Shown in pieces: positions 8,557 to 17,272 of a stretch of DNA of 32,319 nt. The notes beneath the pieces were generated by a model, which ran no database searches, was not told where the DNA came from, and saw nothing but the letters and a program-made list of their open reading frames with translations. The DNA is from Candidatus Hydrogenedentota bacterium (GTDB lineage Bacteria; Hydrogenedentota; Hydrogenedentia; Hydrogenedentales; CAILVY01), in NCBI GenBank assembly GCA_903837785.1, contig CAILVY010000332.1, positions 1 through 32,319 on the forward strand, in the 5' to 3' direction. The first letter of the stretch is position 1, and every line of letters starts with the position of its first letter. The position numbers and the translations under genes are program-made.

Positions 8557-9195
8557 GGCCGTTACCTCCCGCGTATGGTGCGTCTCCGCTACCGCACGTC
8601 CCACTGCTTTCGCTTTCCCCTGGTCATCCTACTACGGATGTTCCTTTGGCTTGCACAGCCTCAGCCACTCTTGCGCCATTCTGGCACACTCCCGGCTTCG
8701 CACTCAATTTCCAGTCCCAGGTTCCCTTTGCGCCATGAGTGCACGGTGCATTGGGGCCGCTCTTCGCGGTATTAAAGGGGCCGCCCGGTTTGGAGGCGCA
8801 CTGTGATGGGGGTATGAAGGGCCTGAACGCTGAGAGAAAGGGTCCGTGCGCATGAGGAGCGAACTGAGTGTGTTGATGGTGCTTCTTTCGGCCGCCTGTG
8901 GTGAGACACAGGCCCTTGCATCGGAAACGCCAGCCGGCGCGACCCCTGACCGGCAGGCGGAAGAACCGTAGGAACGCCGAAGACCCCGCGGAGGATAAGG
9001 GGACACGGGACAGCACCCAGCCCATTCCGCAGGCGGATCAAGAACCTGCTCTGCTTTTCATTCTTAACGGCAGCTCACAGGCAGGACTTTCTGAGGAGAC
9101 GAAATGCCAGGTTCCACTCATCGCGGAGTCAAATCGCCATCAGCCGCGGGAAAGGATTGGCTCGAATGATGACAGCGCAACGTTGGGAACTGTGA
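8557..9195. other. 639-bp intergenic stretch, no convincing gene
   Basis: This lies between the 5' end of the cyclic-nucleotide module and the 3' end of the DUF4832 gene. Short frames exist on both strands but none resembles a protein family. Reading toward the cNMP gene there is a weak TTGAGT-18-CAGAAT promoter-like pair near 8675-8705. The only item of note is a 39-codon frame at 8852-8971, listed separately. Confidence 0.5.
8852..8971 (+). CDS. Possible 39-residue secreted peptide or decayed signal-peptide remnant
   Basis: ATG 8852 to TAG 8971, with AGAAAGG about 10 nt upstream. The first 23 residues look like a signal peptide (hydrophobic VLMVLLSAAC, then an ALA cleavage site), followed by 16 polar residues. 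It could be a tiny exported peptide, or the surviving start of a broken exported protein, since the following 250 bp hold open but unrecognisable frames. No homologue is recognised. Confidence 0.25.
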   Translation: MRSELSVLMVLLSAACGETQALASETPAGATPDRQAEEP

Positions 9196-10812
9196 TTACA
9201 TGGCGGGCAATATGCGGAGTGAACCGAGAACGTTGACGCCGTATCTGCCGCCGGGGCTCCACCAGGGGACATCCCGGTTGGCCGCGCGGACGGCGTAGCG
9301 CGCGTCGTCCCGCAGGGAATCGGCTTCGTCGGGAAGCCACAGGCCCAGGAGATAGTGATCCGGGGGAAGCTGCGGCGGCAGGGAGACCTCCGCTTGCAGG
9401 TTGTGAACGAGCGGGGCATAGTCCGGATCGCCGGGCGAGAACGGTTGCCACCCGCGCGGGTCGCATGCGAGCTTCTGCGTCCAGGCAATCTTGTTATGGG
9501 CGTCTATCAGGACCAGATATGCCAAGCGCGGGTTAATCAGCGTGCTGAAACCGCGATTGATGAGCGAAACCCCGATCTTCAGCTTCGCGCCCGCGCGCAC
9601 ACTTTCCGGACAAACCGCTTCCTGCAATTCGATGCGGTAGCCCAGGTGATCGCGGATGTATTCGAACAGCGTCCGCGTGACGGGCCGGCCTTCGTGGTCT
9701 TCAAAGTAGCCGTCGGAAAGGGGCAGTCTCGCTTCCGACGCTTGTGCGGCATCCATCGGCGTTTTCATCCATGCGTCGATGCCCAAGGTCTTGCCCTCCA
9801 TCCCGGAGTAGCTGTGCGCGATACTGAAACTGGAATAGTGATGGAGGCGCATCCGTTCCGCGGCCTTGAACCCGTCAACGCGGCCATCGATGTCGGACCA
9901 GAAGAGTTCCCCATCCACCGGGAGATACGGGCTCTCGGCGGTCATATAGTCGAATTCCGGATTGCCGGGACTTGAAAAGAACGGCTTCTCCAACCAGGTC
10001 CCGCCGCACGTCTTTCCGGCGAGGAAACCGTCGTTATGAAAGCCGACGCGGGCGGCCGGCACCGCGCTGAAGGCGCGCGAGGCATCCAGTGTTTCAAGAT
10101 CCTCGCCCAGGGCCCACTTCTTGTACTTGGGAACGCGGACCTGCGTCATCCGGTTTCCGGGAAGCACGTCAAGCAGCTTTTTCACAATAGCCGCCAGTAC
10201 GGCGTGATCGAGCTCCAGCTTGTTCGCCGAACTGTGCCATTCGCCCCACGCCCCGACAAAGCCCGCCTGCAGGACAAAGATGACGTCCGCGTTCTTGCGA
10301 ATGACCGGGGCCAGCTGCTCCAGATGCTTCAAGATGGTTTCGAGGGTCTGCCCCTTCTTCTCCTCCATGCTCTTCTCGTAGGCAAAGCGCAGGACCGCTT
10401 TCAGTCCCGCCGCGCGCAACCCGTCAAAGCCCCGTTGAATGGCCTCGAGCTTCTCCGCGGAAATGTCGCCCTCCTGGAATTGGTCAAGGTAACAGTACAT
10501 CTGGGCAAGCGTGAGCCCGAAGGGTTCATAGTGCTGCGCATCCAGCAGCCAGTTCGCGTCCGAATAGACGCGCGGCAGGCGCTCTTTCAAGTGGGCCGGC
10601 ATGGTGAAGAAGTGGGAGGAGCCGTCCGGTTCCGCAAACACGGCTTCGATCCGCCAGCCGCGTTCGGGATTGCGCAATCCGATATTCCCGCAGGGATCGT
10701 CATGCCGTATGCCATGATAGCGGATTGTTCTCGCGGCGGCTTCGTCTGCCGTGCCCGAGGATGCTGCCGCAAGGCTGACAAGGACCGCAGTCAATATGCC
10801 GTTCCATTTCAT
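9196..10812 (-). CDS. Secreted DUF4874/DUF4832 domain protein (TIM-barrel glycosidase-like)
   Basis: The product has 538 residues from ATG 10812, preceded by AAGGAAAGG; an 18-codon Arg-rich upstream extension is unlikely because it would hide the signal peptide (residues 1-22). The mature N-terminus carries the DUF4874 hallmark NPERGW (48-53), followed by a barrel-like region with GFVGAWGEWHSS near residue 190, typical of this family and containing a conserved Glu. The C-terminal part matches DUF4832: it has IRDHLGYR, an Ig-like domain with the family NRGFSTLINPR element, and the closing YHLLGLWLPDE-like segment (here DHYLLGLWLPDE). These proteins resemble glycoside hydrolases and occur in polysaccharide-degradation loci, but no activity is established to my knowledge. 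It is divergent from the GH110-like gene, 157 bp apart, so the two may be co-regulated. Confidence 0.85.
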   Translation of the reverse strand: MKWNGILTAVLVSLAAASSGTADEAAARTIRYHGIRHDDPCGNIGLRNPERGWRIEAVFAEPDGSSHFFTMPAHLKERLPRVYSDANWLLDAQHYEPFGLTLAQMYCYLDQFQEGDISAEKLEAIQRGFDGLRAAGLKAVLRFAYEKSMEEKKGQTLETILKHLEQLAPVIRKNADVIFVLQAGFVGAWGEWHSSANKLELDHAVLAAIVKKLLDVLPGNRMTQVRVPKYKKWALGEDLETLDASRAFSAVPAARVGFHNDGFLAGKTCGGTWLEKPFFSSPGNPEFDYMTAESPYLPVDGELFWSDIDGRVDGFKAAERMRLHHYSSFSIAHSYSGMEGKTLGIDAWMKTPMDAAQASEARLPLSDGYFEDHEGRPVTRTLFEYIRDHLGYRIELQEAVCPESVRAGAKLKIGVSLINRGFSTLINPRLAYLVLIDAHNKIAWTQKLACDPRGWQPFSPGDPDYAPLVHNLQAEVSLPPQLPPDHYLLGLWLPDEADSLRDDARYAVRAANRDVPWWSPGGRYGVNVLGSLRILPAM

Positions 10813-10969
10813 GGCCAGGGCCTTTCCTTCTGCATGCACATGCCGGCGACGGATTCGGCGCCGCATGAAGTGCCGGGTTTCATAGGGGCTTCCGTGTTAT
10901 TCTTTGGCAACTTAGCACAAACGAGTAAGGACCTCAATCGCGTGTGAAGCGCTGTGAAGGATAGACAAG

Positions 10970-12670
10970 ATGAAACGGTTCATGTTACTGGCGGTCTTCC
11001 TGTTCCCCTTTTTCGCGGTCGCCGCGGAAGTCTCGTTGCTGGATTACGGTGCCGTGCCCAATGACGGCCAGAACGATCTGGCGGCGCTGCACTCTGCGGC
11101 GCAACACTGCCGTGAACATCCGGACACCACGCTGGTTATTCCCCCCGGCGTATACGAGGCGGAGGAGGAAACGGCGGTGAAGCTTATGAACGATGTCATC
11201 GGAGGCGTGTACGGCAATGACCCGCAAAGGGTCCTGTATCAGCCGGACTTCCCCCATGTGCGCATTCTCGATTTCACGGGCGCGAAGAATCTGACGGTCC
11301 GCGCGGACGGGGCGACGCTCCTGCAGCACGGGTGGTATCAGCCAATCACGCTCGACAGTTGCAGTGCGGTGACTCTCCGCGGCCTGACGATAGAGCACAA
11401 GCGCCCGCCCTTCAGCACAGGCAGGATCATCAAGGTGGATTCGCGCCACTATGACGTGCAATTTGAAGAACGCTTCCCGATGCCCGAAGACAAGATGTGC
11501 GTCTTCCTGATGCGCATGTGGGACCCGGCGCGGCGCGTTTTTACAGGCTCCGAACATTGGGGGCCCCGCGGCAAAGCCCTTGGCGGCAACCGCTTTCGCT
11601 TCTCCGGCAAACGCGAACCCGGGGAATTGGGGCACTATGCGGTGGCCCAGCATTCCGCGCATGGCGCGGCCTGCATCATGATTCGGAATTCAGGCGGCAT
11701 TGTGCTGGAAGACGTGTCCATTCACAGTCATCCCGGCATGGGAGTAGTGGGGCACCGCGTTCAAGATCTGACGATGCACCGGCTTCGCGTAGTGCCCCGC
11801 GCGGGTGAAATCGTCTCAACAAACACTGACGCCACGCACTTCACCTCCTGCACCGGAACCCTTCTCTACGATGCGTGCCAGTTTGAAGGGCAGGGCGACG
11901 ACAGCTCCAATGTTCACGGTTACTACCAGACCGTCAAGGAGAAGCTCTCCGATACGCGTTGCCGGGCGTATGTGAAAAAGCAAAGCACGCTCCACGCGCT
12001 GTCAAATGACTGCCCGCTGCCCGGCGAAACCATGGAACTGGTCAGCGCCGCCACCCTGAAGCCATTCGCCGCGCGCAAGGTCGTCAGCGCTGCGCTGGAC
12101 GAAGACGGCCGCAGCTGGACGATAGAGTTCGATGCGGCCCTTCCGGAAAACACGGCGGACTGCCAGTTGATGAATATCTCAGCGTTGCCCAAGCTCATCA
12201 TTCGCGACTGCCAGGTGCGAACGCATCGGGCGCGCGCCTTTCTGGTGAAGACCCGCGACGTGCTCATAGAGGGATGCACTATCGAGAACTCGACACTGAC
12301 CGCAATCCACGTGGGCGCCGAAGGCGGCTGGGATGAGGGCGCCGCCTCGCAAAATGTGACGATTCGGCGCAACCGCATAATTGATTGCGGCGGTCTCAAC
12401 GGCGGACCCGGCAGCGTGTCCTCCATCGCAATCAACGTCAGTTGCGACAAGCCCACCGAGCCCGGGCTCCATCAGCACATCCGGATTGAGGGAAATCAGT
12501 TCATCGGGGCGAATACCGAGGCTGCCATTCAGGTGCAGGGCGCTGACGATGTAACGATACAGAGGAATCAATTTGATGCCTTCAAGAAGCCCGTGCGGGT
12601 GGAATACAGCACGAACGTCCGCATGGAAGGCAATACGGGACTAAAGGGCGAAGCCGTCTCGTGCCTTTGA
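10970..12670 (+). CDS. GH110-like alpha-1,3-galactosidase (right-handed beta-helix), secreted
   Basis: The product has 566 residues, starting at ATG 10970 after AAGGATAG. Residues 1-18 are a signal peptide. The mature start LLDYGAVPNDGQND is the usual opening of pectate-lyase-like beta-helix enzymes. Parallel beta-helix rungs follow throughout (repeats such as VTIRRNRI, IRIEGNQF, VTIQRNQF). Residues 285-317 carry NTDATHF (D287) and GQGDDSSNVHG (D310, D311), the carboxylate cluster I associate with GH110 exo-alpha-1,3-galactosidases, which remove terminal alpha-1,3-Gal as in blood-group B or linear alpha-Gal epitopes. The length suits the family. GH110 is likely; another beta-helix glycosidase family remains possible. 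Confidence 0.75.
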   Translation: MKRFMLLAVFLFPFFAVAAEVSLLDYGAVPNDGQNDLAALHSAAQHCREHPDTTLVIPPGVYEAEEETAVKLMNDVIGGVYGNDPQRVLYQPDFPHVRILDFTGAKNLTVRADGATLLQHGWYQPITLDSCSAVTLRGLTIEHKRPPFSTGRIIKVDSRHYDVQFEERFPMPEDKMCVFLMRMWDPARRVFTGSEHWGPRGKALGGNRFRFSGKREPGELGHYAVAQHSAHGAACIMIRNSGGIVLEDVSIHSHPGMGVVGHRVQDLTMHRLRVVPRAGEIVSTNTDATHFTSCTGTLLYDACQFEGQGDDSSNVHGYYQTVKEKLSDTRCRAYVKKQSTLHALSNDCPLPGETMELVSAATLKPFAARKVVSAALDEDGRSWTIEFDAALPENTADCQLMNISALPKLIIRDCQVRTHRARAFLVKTRDVLIEGCTIENSTLTAIHVGAEGGWDEGAASQNVTIRRNRIIDCGGLNGGPGSVSSIAINVSCDKPTEPGLHQHIRIEGNQFIGANTEAAIQVQGADDVTIQRNQFDAFKKPVRVEYSTNVRMEGNTGLKGEAVSCL

Positions 12671-12852
12671 GCCTTGTCCAACGCAAGCCCCGTTACCGCT
12701 TCACCGTCCCTTGTACGCCATTGCATCTGAAGTGACTGTCATACAATCCAAGTCGCCGAGCGCGAGCTTTTCCAGACACAAAGCCGCACACCCGGCAGCA
12801 AGGATGTCACAGGCGTAACGGTTCCTGGAAGTCCCCGGACCAGATCCTTCTG

Positions 12853-14274
12853 TCACGAGTAGACAAGATAGGCTGTGGCCTTGCATCCGATATCGCAGCG
12901 AAATCGTATCCAATGGGCTGAATAGCCGTCCGGAAATTCGTGATGCAAGTATTCACCGGCAGCGACCTCAAAGGTGCTGTAGCGCGACCATGTCCCATCG
13001 CCAAGAAAGTCCACCTCTGCCACGACCTGAACCTTGCCCGGCGAATCATGTCTCAAATGAAGGCATTTCTTGTCGAAACCTGTCATCAAGTACGGGTCTG
13101 ACGGCACATTGGGCGCCACTGCCGTGTCCTGCCAAGGCCCCCCCCAGCCTTTCGGCTTCCCCATTTGCCAAAGCGCATCGATGTTACCGAACCAAAGTCC
13201 CGATTGTGGCTGACCCACGGCGTTGTCGGTTTGGTCGCCCGCCATCACAAAGAGTCCGCGCCAACAACAGAAATCCGGCACAATGCGCAGATGGGTGCAG
13301 ATGGGTCGAATGCCCCACACCTTTCCGCCATACACCAGTGGCGGCAATTCATAGAAGAGCCCGTGCAAGTCCATCAGGTAGCGTTCCGTCTGCGCCTCGC
13401 GAATGCGCATCCATTCCGTGTTCCAGGTGTGGTCATAGGCCTGGCTTGCCTTCGGCAGGAGATAACGCGACCATTCGCCTTCGTGAAGAACCCGCAGAAC
13501 AGCACATGATTTGCACCATCCCGTGGCATACAGCGTGTTTCCATACCGGCTTCCAGCGCGCGGATTCTGCTTTCCGGAAACTTCGACAAAGGGATTGCGC
13601 TCCAGTACCTTCCATTTCTTGCCATCCCACTCCGCCAAGCAACCCCCTGAACGCTTGCCCTGATATTCCTCCTCTTCGTACGTGTTGTTCGCCACCACCA
13701 CCCGGCCCTGAGCGCTGAAACACGCCTTGAAATGCGGCTGCCCTTCGATGCCGAGTTCCTTGACCAGGTCCGCCAATTGCCGCGTTTCCAGCGTCTTCAG
13801 GTCGGTCTCAAACAGAAGGCCCTCCATCGTAAGGAAATACGCCAAAAGATCAGGGTGTTTGAGATGCCTCGCCGTGGCGGTCAGTCGATGATCCTTCAAC
13901 ATCTCGATGGTGCGCACCTGCCCTTTGGCGTCGATCACGTGCGGCCCAATGACGACCTGCCCCGTCTCCCAATGCACCATGCGATTCGCGAAAGTGCCGG
14001 TCACCGACTCAGGGTGCAGGCGCATGGTCATGTCATCGCTGACTTCGTACAGGCCTATGCCCTGCCCCTTGATGTGCGCAACATATCCAACTGCCCACAG
14101 CTTGTCCGCCCAGGGAATCAGCGCTCCGATTCCGGTTTCGCTGTCACTCCCAAGGCCGGGCGCATATACCGTCATGCCTGGGAAGACACCGTCCACGTTT
14201 AGCGGTGCATCGTCGGTGAAGGCCATTTGCGCAGCCGCGCATACCCAGGCAATTGCGAGAAATCTGAATAGCAT
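12853..14274 (-). CDS. Secreted protein of unknown function, probable beta-propeller
   Basis: The product has 473 residues from ATG 14274, with GGAG 10 nt upstream. Residues 1-20 form a signal peptide. I do not recognise a named family. The body is rich in short beta-strand motifs with Trp/Gly turns (WADKLWAVGY, GGCLAEWDGKKWKVL, YGNTLYATGW, GKVWGIRP), suggesting a propeller. The C-terminus, with HHEFPDGYSAHWIRFR and then CKATAYLVY, resembles the end of other secreted planctomycete-type proteins seen beside glycosidases. Several Cys are present. It is downstream of the six-hairpin lipoprotein gene on the same strand (149-bp gap) and convergent with the GH110-like gene. A carbohydrate-related role is inferred from location only. 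Confidence 0.7.
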   Translation of the reverse strand: MLFRFLAIAWVCAAAQMAFTDDAPLNVDGVFPGMTVYAPGLGSDSETGIGALIPWADKLWAVGYVAHIKGQGIGLYEVSDDMTMRLHPESVTGTFANRMVHWETGQVVIGPHVIDAKGQVRTIEMLKDHRLTATARHLKHPDLLAYFLTMEGLLFETDLKTLETRQLADLVKELGIEGQPHFKACFSAQGRVVVANNTYEEEEYQGKRSGGCLAEWDGKKWKVLERNPFVEVSGKQNPRAGSRYGNTLYATGWCKSCAVLRVLHEGEWSRYLLPKASQAYDHTWNTEWMRIREAQTERYLMDLHGLFYELPPLVYGGKVWGIRPICTHLRIVPDFCCWRGLFVMAGDQTDNAVGQPQSGLWFGNIDALWQMGKPKGWGGPWQDTAVAPNVPSDPYLMTGFDKKCLHLRHDSPGKVQVVAEVDFLGDGTWSRYSTFEVAAGEYLHHEFPDGYSAHWIRFRCDIGCKATAYLVYS

Positions 14275-14335
14275 CCTGTAATTCTCCGTGGCAGGCAGTG
14301 CCGACAGCCTCCTGGAACGATGTTGAACCGCCGCA

Positions 14336-14363
14336 ATTGTAAAGCAGACAGCCGGAGAAACAA
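14336..14363 (-). promoter_or_regulatory. Candidate promoter for the unknown secreted protein
   Basis: Reading on the minus strand, TTGTTT (14363-14358) and TACAAT (14341-14336) are 16 bp apart, about 60 bp upstream of the ATG at 14274. The -10 is a 5/6 match to consensus; the -35 matches only at TTG. Confidence 0.4.
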
Positions 14364-14423
14364 AGACGGCGAACGCCTTCGAATCCTTTATGCGACACGG
14401 GGCTGCTCAGTTCCGGGCGCCCG

Positions 14424-16649
14424 TTACATGATCGGAATGACCAGGTTGCTTTCCTGTTTGGGGTCCAGTTCCAGGGTCTTATCGGCGCGTGCGCCCGTCC
14501 AGGGATTCAAGTGCACGACGATCTTCGCGCAAGAGGCATCGCTCATCGCTTTGACGTTCAGCGCCGCCTCTTTTCCGTCTTCGGATATGGAAAGCGTGAA
14601 GGACAGGGGCCCGAAGGGGGTGGCGGCCCCGTTCAGGGCCGTGATCATCCCTGGCTTGGCCCATGCGGCCGGCATGCCCTCGAGCAGATGCAGTTCGTTT
14701 CCGCGATCCAGCGCCAGGAGATGCATGGTCAAGCGGATGAATTCCGCGCTGGCCCAATTGTGCGGCATGTCGCCAACCTTTGCGAAGGGCTTGCCCTTGG
14801 GCGACTGTTCTTCGCGCCAGGCCAGCGTGGGCGCCGCATGGTTCGCAAAAGCATACAGGGATTCACTGGCTTTGAGCCCATTCCCCTGCCACAGCCAGGC
14901 GTGGCCGTAAAACGAGGCGAAGTAGTTCCAGAATCCCGCCGCGGCCCAGCCCGTGCCGTAGACCATGCCTTCCTGCTCGGTTGCGGCAAGCATGGCGAGG
15001 TTGCCGGCCACCAGCGGGTCGTTCTTTTCAAACAGTTGGCCAGGATAGACGCCATGACAGAAGGCCCATTGGGCGCGCTGGGGAAGCTCGTTCCCGAGGT
15101 TGTTCATGATGGTAGGCAAATACCGATTGCCGAGGGAATCCTGCCTCATATCTCGCTCGGCCGCCCTGCGGAACGCGCCATAGAAGTCGTCATACTCCTG
15201 TTGCCACGCGTCCGCCTGCGGAGTCTTGCCGAGCCAGTGCGCGGCGGCAATCGCGGCCTTCAGGCCCAACAGGTTCCAATACACATTTGTGTACTCGCCG
15301 AAATGGGGATCGGACAGGCCTCCGTCGATGTCCCCCGGTGGAATCAGCCCCTTGCACAGCCACTTCGGATCTTCTCCCGAACGCTGCCGCAGCGCCTGAA
15401 TAAAGGCGACCGCCTTCTCCAGCTGCGGCCAGACGGAGGCCAGCCAGTCCTTGTCCTGCGTCAAGAGGGCATGGCGCACGCAGGTCCACAGCACGATGCC
15501 GTTTTCCTTGTAGTACTTCGGCGACAACACCTCGAAGGCGCCCGTTTCCTTCTGCTTGCCCAAGGTATACTTGATTCCCGCCCGCGCCTGATCGCCCGCG
15601 CCCAGCAGCGCGGCGGCCTCCAACAGGAACGCCCCGTCCACAATCCACAGTCCCCGGTAGCAGGTCGGTCCCACCTGAAACGCGGGCAGGCCGTCCTTAA
15701 TCTCCCGGGCCTGCCAGATGTTGCGGATGCAGGAATCGAACAGCGCCTGGATATCGGCATCCGGAACCGACACCACGCCGTAGGGCAGCTTCACGGACCG
15801 CCAATAGGCCCGTGTGGAGGCCAGTGCTGCATCGGCCTTCGCATTGCACCACGCATGTGCGGCGGCGTTGCGATACACCGCTACGACAAATGATCCGGAC
15901 GCGCCCGGCTGCAGGCGTTCCGGAAGCAGGTCGAGCGTCTGTGTTCTGCCCTTCAGTCTTGCGTTCACTTGACGGGAAACGCTCAGGAACGGCTGACCGC
16001 GGAGCAGGGTTACGTTCCTGGTGTCATCAATCGCCAGACCGCGATCGGATTGAATCCTGATCCGCAACGCGGCATCCTGGGCGGCGTTTCCACGGTTGTG
16101 TATCGTGACGCGCAGCAGGTCCACGCGCGGCGCGTCCGGCGGAACGGAGGTTGGGGCGCCAACCTTCGCCACCGCAAAGGCGCACAGTTCGAGGTCAAGC
16201 GAGCCCTTCCGCAACAACGTGGTCACAATCGGGGTCCGTGCGTTCTCCAGCGATTGCGAAACCCATTCCGCATCGCCGTCGGTGAAGCCGGCATGCACCC
16301 GGGTTCCAAAATCGCCAAAGGGCCCCGGATAGTCATAGAGCAGATCGCCTGATTTGTCCACAAGCGTCTTTTGCCAGTCATCCACGAGGCATATGGCCGT
16401 CTGCCATTGGGGCGGCTGGAATCGGAAATCCACTTCATACGGGCGGGCGGAAAGCTCCTGGCGTACACCCCCCGGCCCGTCATGCCGCCCCGCCGGAGAC
16501 TCCTGTGCCTTCATTCCGGACGTCCCGCAGCCCGTCAAAGAGGCCAGCATCGTGATGAGCGCTCCCCGCAGGAGGGCCTTGCACATTCCCGGAAGACGTC
16601 CCGGAACAAACCTGGCCGCCAGCGCATGGCGCAACAGCATGTGAGTCAT
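14424..16649 (-). CDS. Six-hairpin (alpha/alpha)6-barrel glycosidase-like lipoprotein
   Basis: ATG 16649 (741 residues) is preferred because AGGGGA lies 8 nt upstream; ATG 16586 (MCKALLRG...) gives a more classic short lipoprotein signal and is a real alternative. The frame stays open much further upstream but that part reads as non-coding. A lipobox SLTGC follows the hydrophobic core, so the protein is probably membrane-anchored. Residues about 60-290 are a beta-sandwich-like domain; about 295-640 is a helical barrel with YRGLWIVDGAFLLEAA, AFEVLSPKYYKENG, YTNVYWNLLGLKAA and GWAAAGFWNYFA, typical of the six-hairpin superfamily that includes GH78 and GH95. A beta-sandwich closes the protein. 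The substrate cannot be read, and the catalytic acid is not certain (Asp in the IVDGA segment is one candidate). Confidence 0.75.
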   Translation of the reverse strand: MTHMLLRHALAARFVPGRLPGMCKALLRGALITMLASLTGCGTSGMKAQESPAGRHDGPGGVRQELSARPYEVDFRFQPPQWQTAICLVDDWQKTLVDKSGDLLYDYPGPFGDFGTRVHAGFTDGDAEWVSQSLENARTPIVTTLLRKGSLDLELCAFAVAKVGAPTSVPPDAPRVDLLRVTIHNRGNAAQDAALRIRIQSDRGLAIDDTRNVTLLRGQPFLSVSRQVNARLKGRTQTLDLLPERLQPGASGSFVVAVYRNAAAHAWCNAKADAALASTRAYWRSVKLPYGVVSVPDADIQALFDSCIRNIWQAREIKDGLPAFQVGPTCYRGLWIVDGAFLLEAAALLGAGDQARAGIKYTLGKQKETGAFEVLSPKYYKENGIVLWTCVRHALLTQDKDWLASVWPQLEKAVAFIQALRQRSGEDPKWLCKGLIPPGDIDGGLSDPHFGEYTNVYWNLLGLKAAIAAAHWLGKTPQADAWQQEYDDFYGAFRRAAERDMRQDSLGNRYLPTIMNNLGNELPQRAQWAFCHGVYPGQLFEKNDPLVAGNLAMLAATEQEGMVYGTGWAAAGFWNYFASFYGHAWLWQGNGLKASESLYAFANHAAPTLAWREEQSPKGKPFAKVGDMPHNWASAEFIRLTMHLLALDRGNELHLLEGMPAAWAKPGMITALNGAATPFGPLSFTLSISEDGKEAALNVKAMSDASCAKIVVHLNPWTGARADKTLELDPKQESNLVIPIM

Positions 16650-17272
16650 TTGCGCATTCCCCTGATGGAAGAAGAGAAGATTCTCGTGCAATTTAGCATG
16701 TCCCCTTGGCGAAGTCCATTGCACTGGGATTTCAGAAGCCGTCGTGGGCCCGGAAACCGGCGCGGAGACTGTCCTCAATGTCGACGGCGGCAAGCCAGAC
16801 CTCCGTGAAATGTATCGAAGTTGAGAACCCTCACCGGTTCTCCCGAACACAGGCGCTGAATGGGTATGCAGTATCGAGAGTCCGATTGGGTCACGGCCTT
16901 GCGAATAGGTTGCCGTGGAATTGAAGACCCAGTCAGGCTTTGCACGTCCCGCGCGTGTTTGCCGCACATGCCATGCATCTTCCGATGGCAGCGAATTTGG
17001 CCGTGTTTCGTCTGTGATACAATGAACTCCTGACAAATCAATCCCTGGAGCCTCCGTGAGTCCCCGGTACTGTAGTTCGACTTCCAAAGGCGGTTGGAGA
17101 CTCCGGGCGGAACGTCCACTCCGAATCAGAGGATGTGGCGATAGACGCGAAGATATCCCCATGGCAGGATCCAAATGGGAAGGTGCCGGATTTGGCCACG
17201 TCCATATTCCGCACGCGATCGGGACGTTTCAAGGCGCACCTGGAACGCCATTCGGAATAGAAGGAGATGAGC
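16650..17272. other. 623-bp divergent intergenic region
   Basis: This separates the minus-strand six-hairpin lipoprotein from the plus-strand GH95-like gene. Frames stay open on the minus strand (the upstream extension of 14424-16649) but contain no family signature and no start with a ribosome-binding site, so I read it as non-coding. A small AT-rich patch around 17010-17040 contains TACAAT (17018-17023, plus strand), a possible -10 without a clear -35, about 250 bp before the GH95-like start. Confidence 0.5.

Noticed and set aside
2824..8775. Several 100-450 residue plus-strand frames across the kinase/WD40 gene
   Set aside because: The minus-strand product has intact cyclase, kinase, WD40 and PDZ motifs; the antisense frames have none and result from high GC at third codon positions.
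14511..15893. 460-residue plus-strand frame
   Set aside because: Antisense to the conserved YRGLWIVDGAFLLEAA barrel region; no start signal and no family match.
16650..17174. 175-codon N-terminal extension of the six-hairpin lipoprotein
   Set aside because: It would bury the lipoprotein signal, lacks a ribosome-binding site and has low-complexity Arg/Ser/Pro composition; the frame is open by chance.
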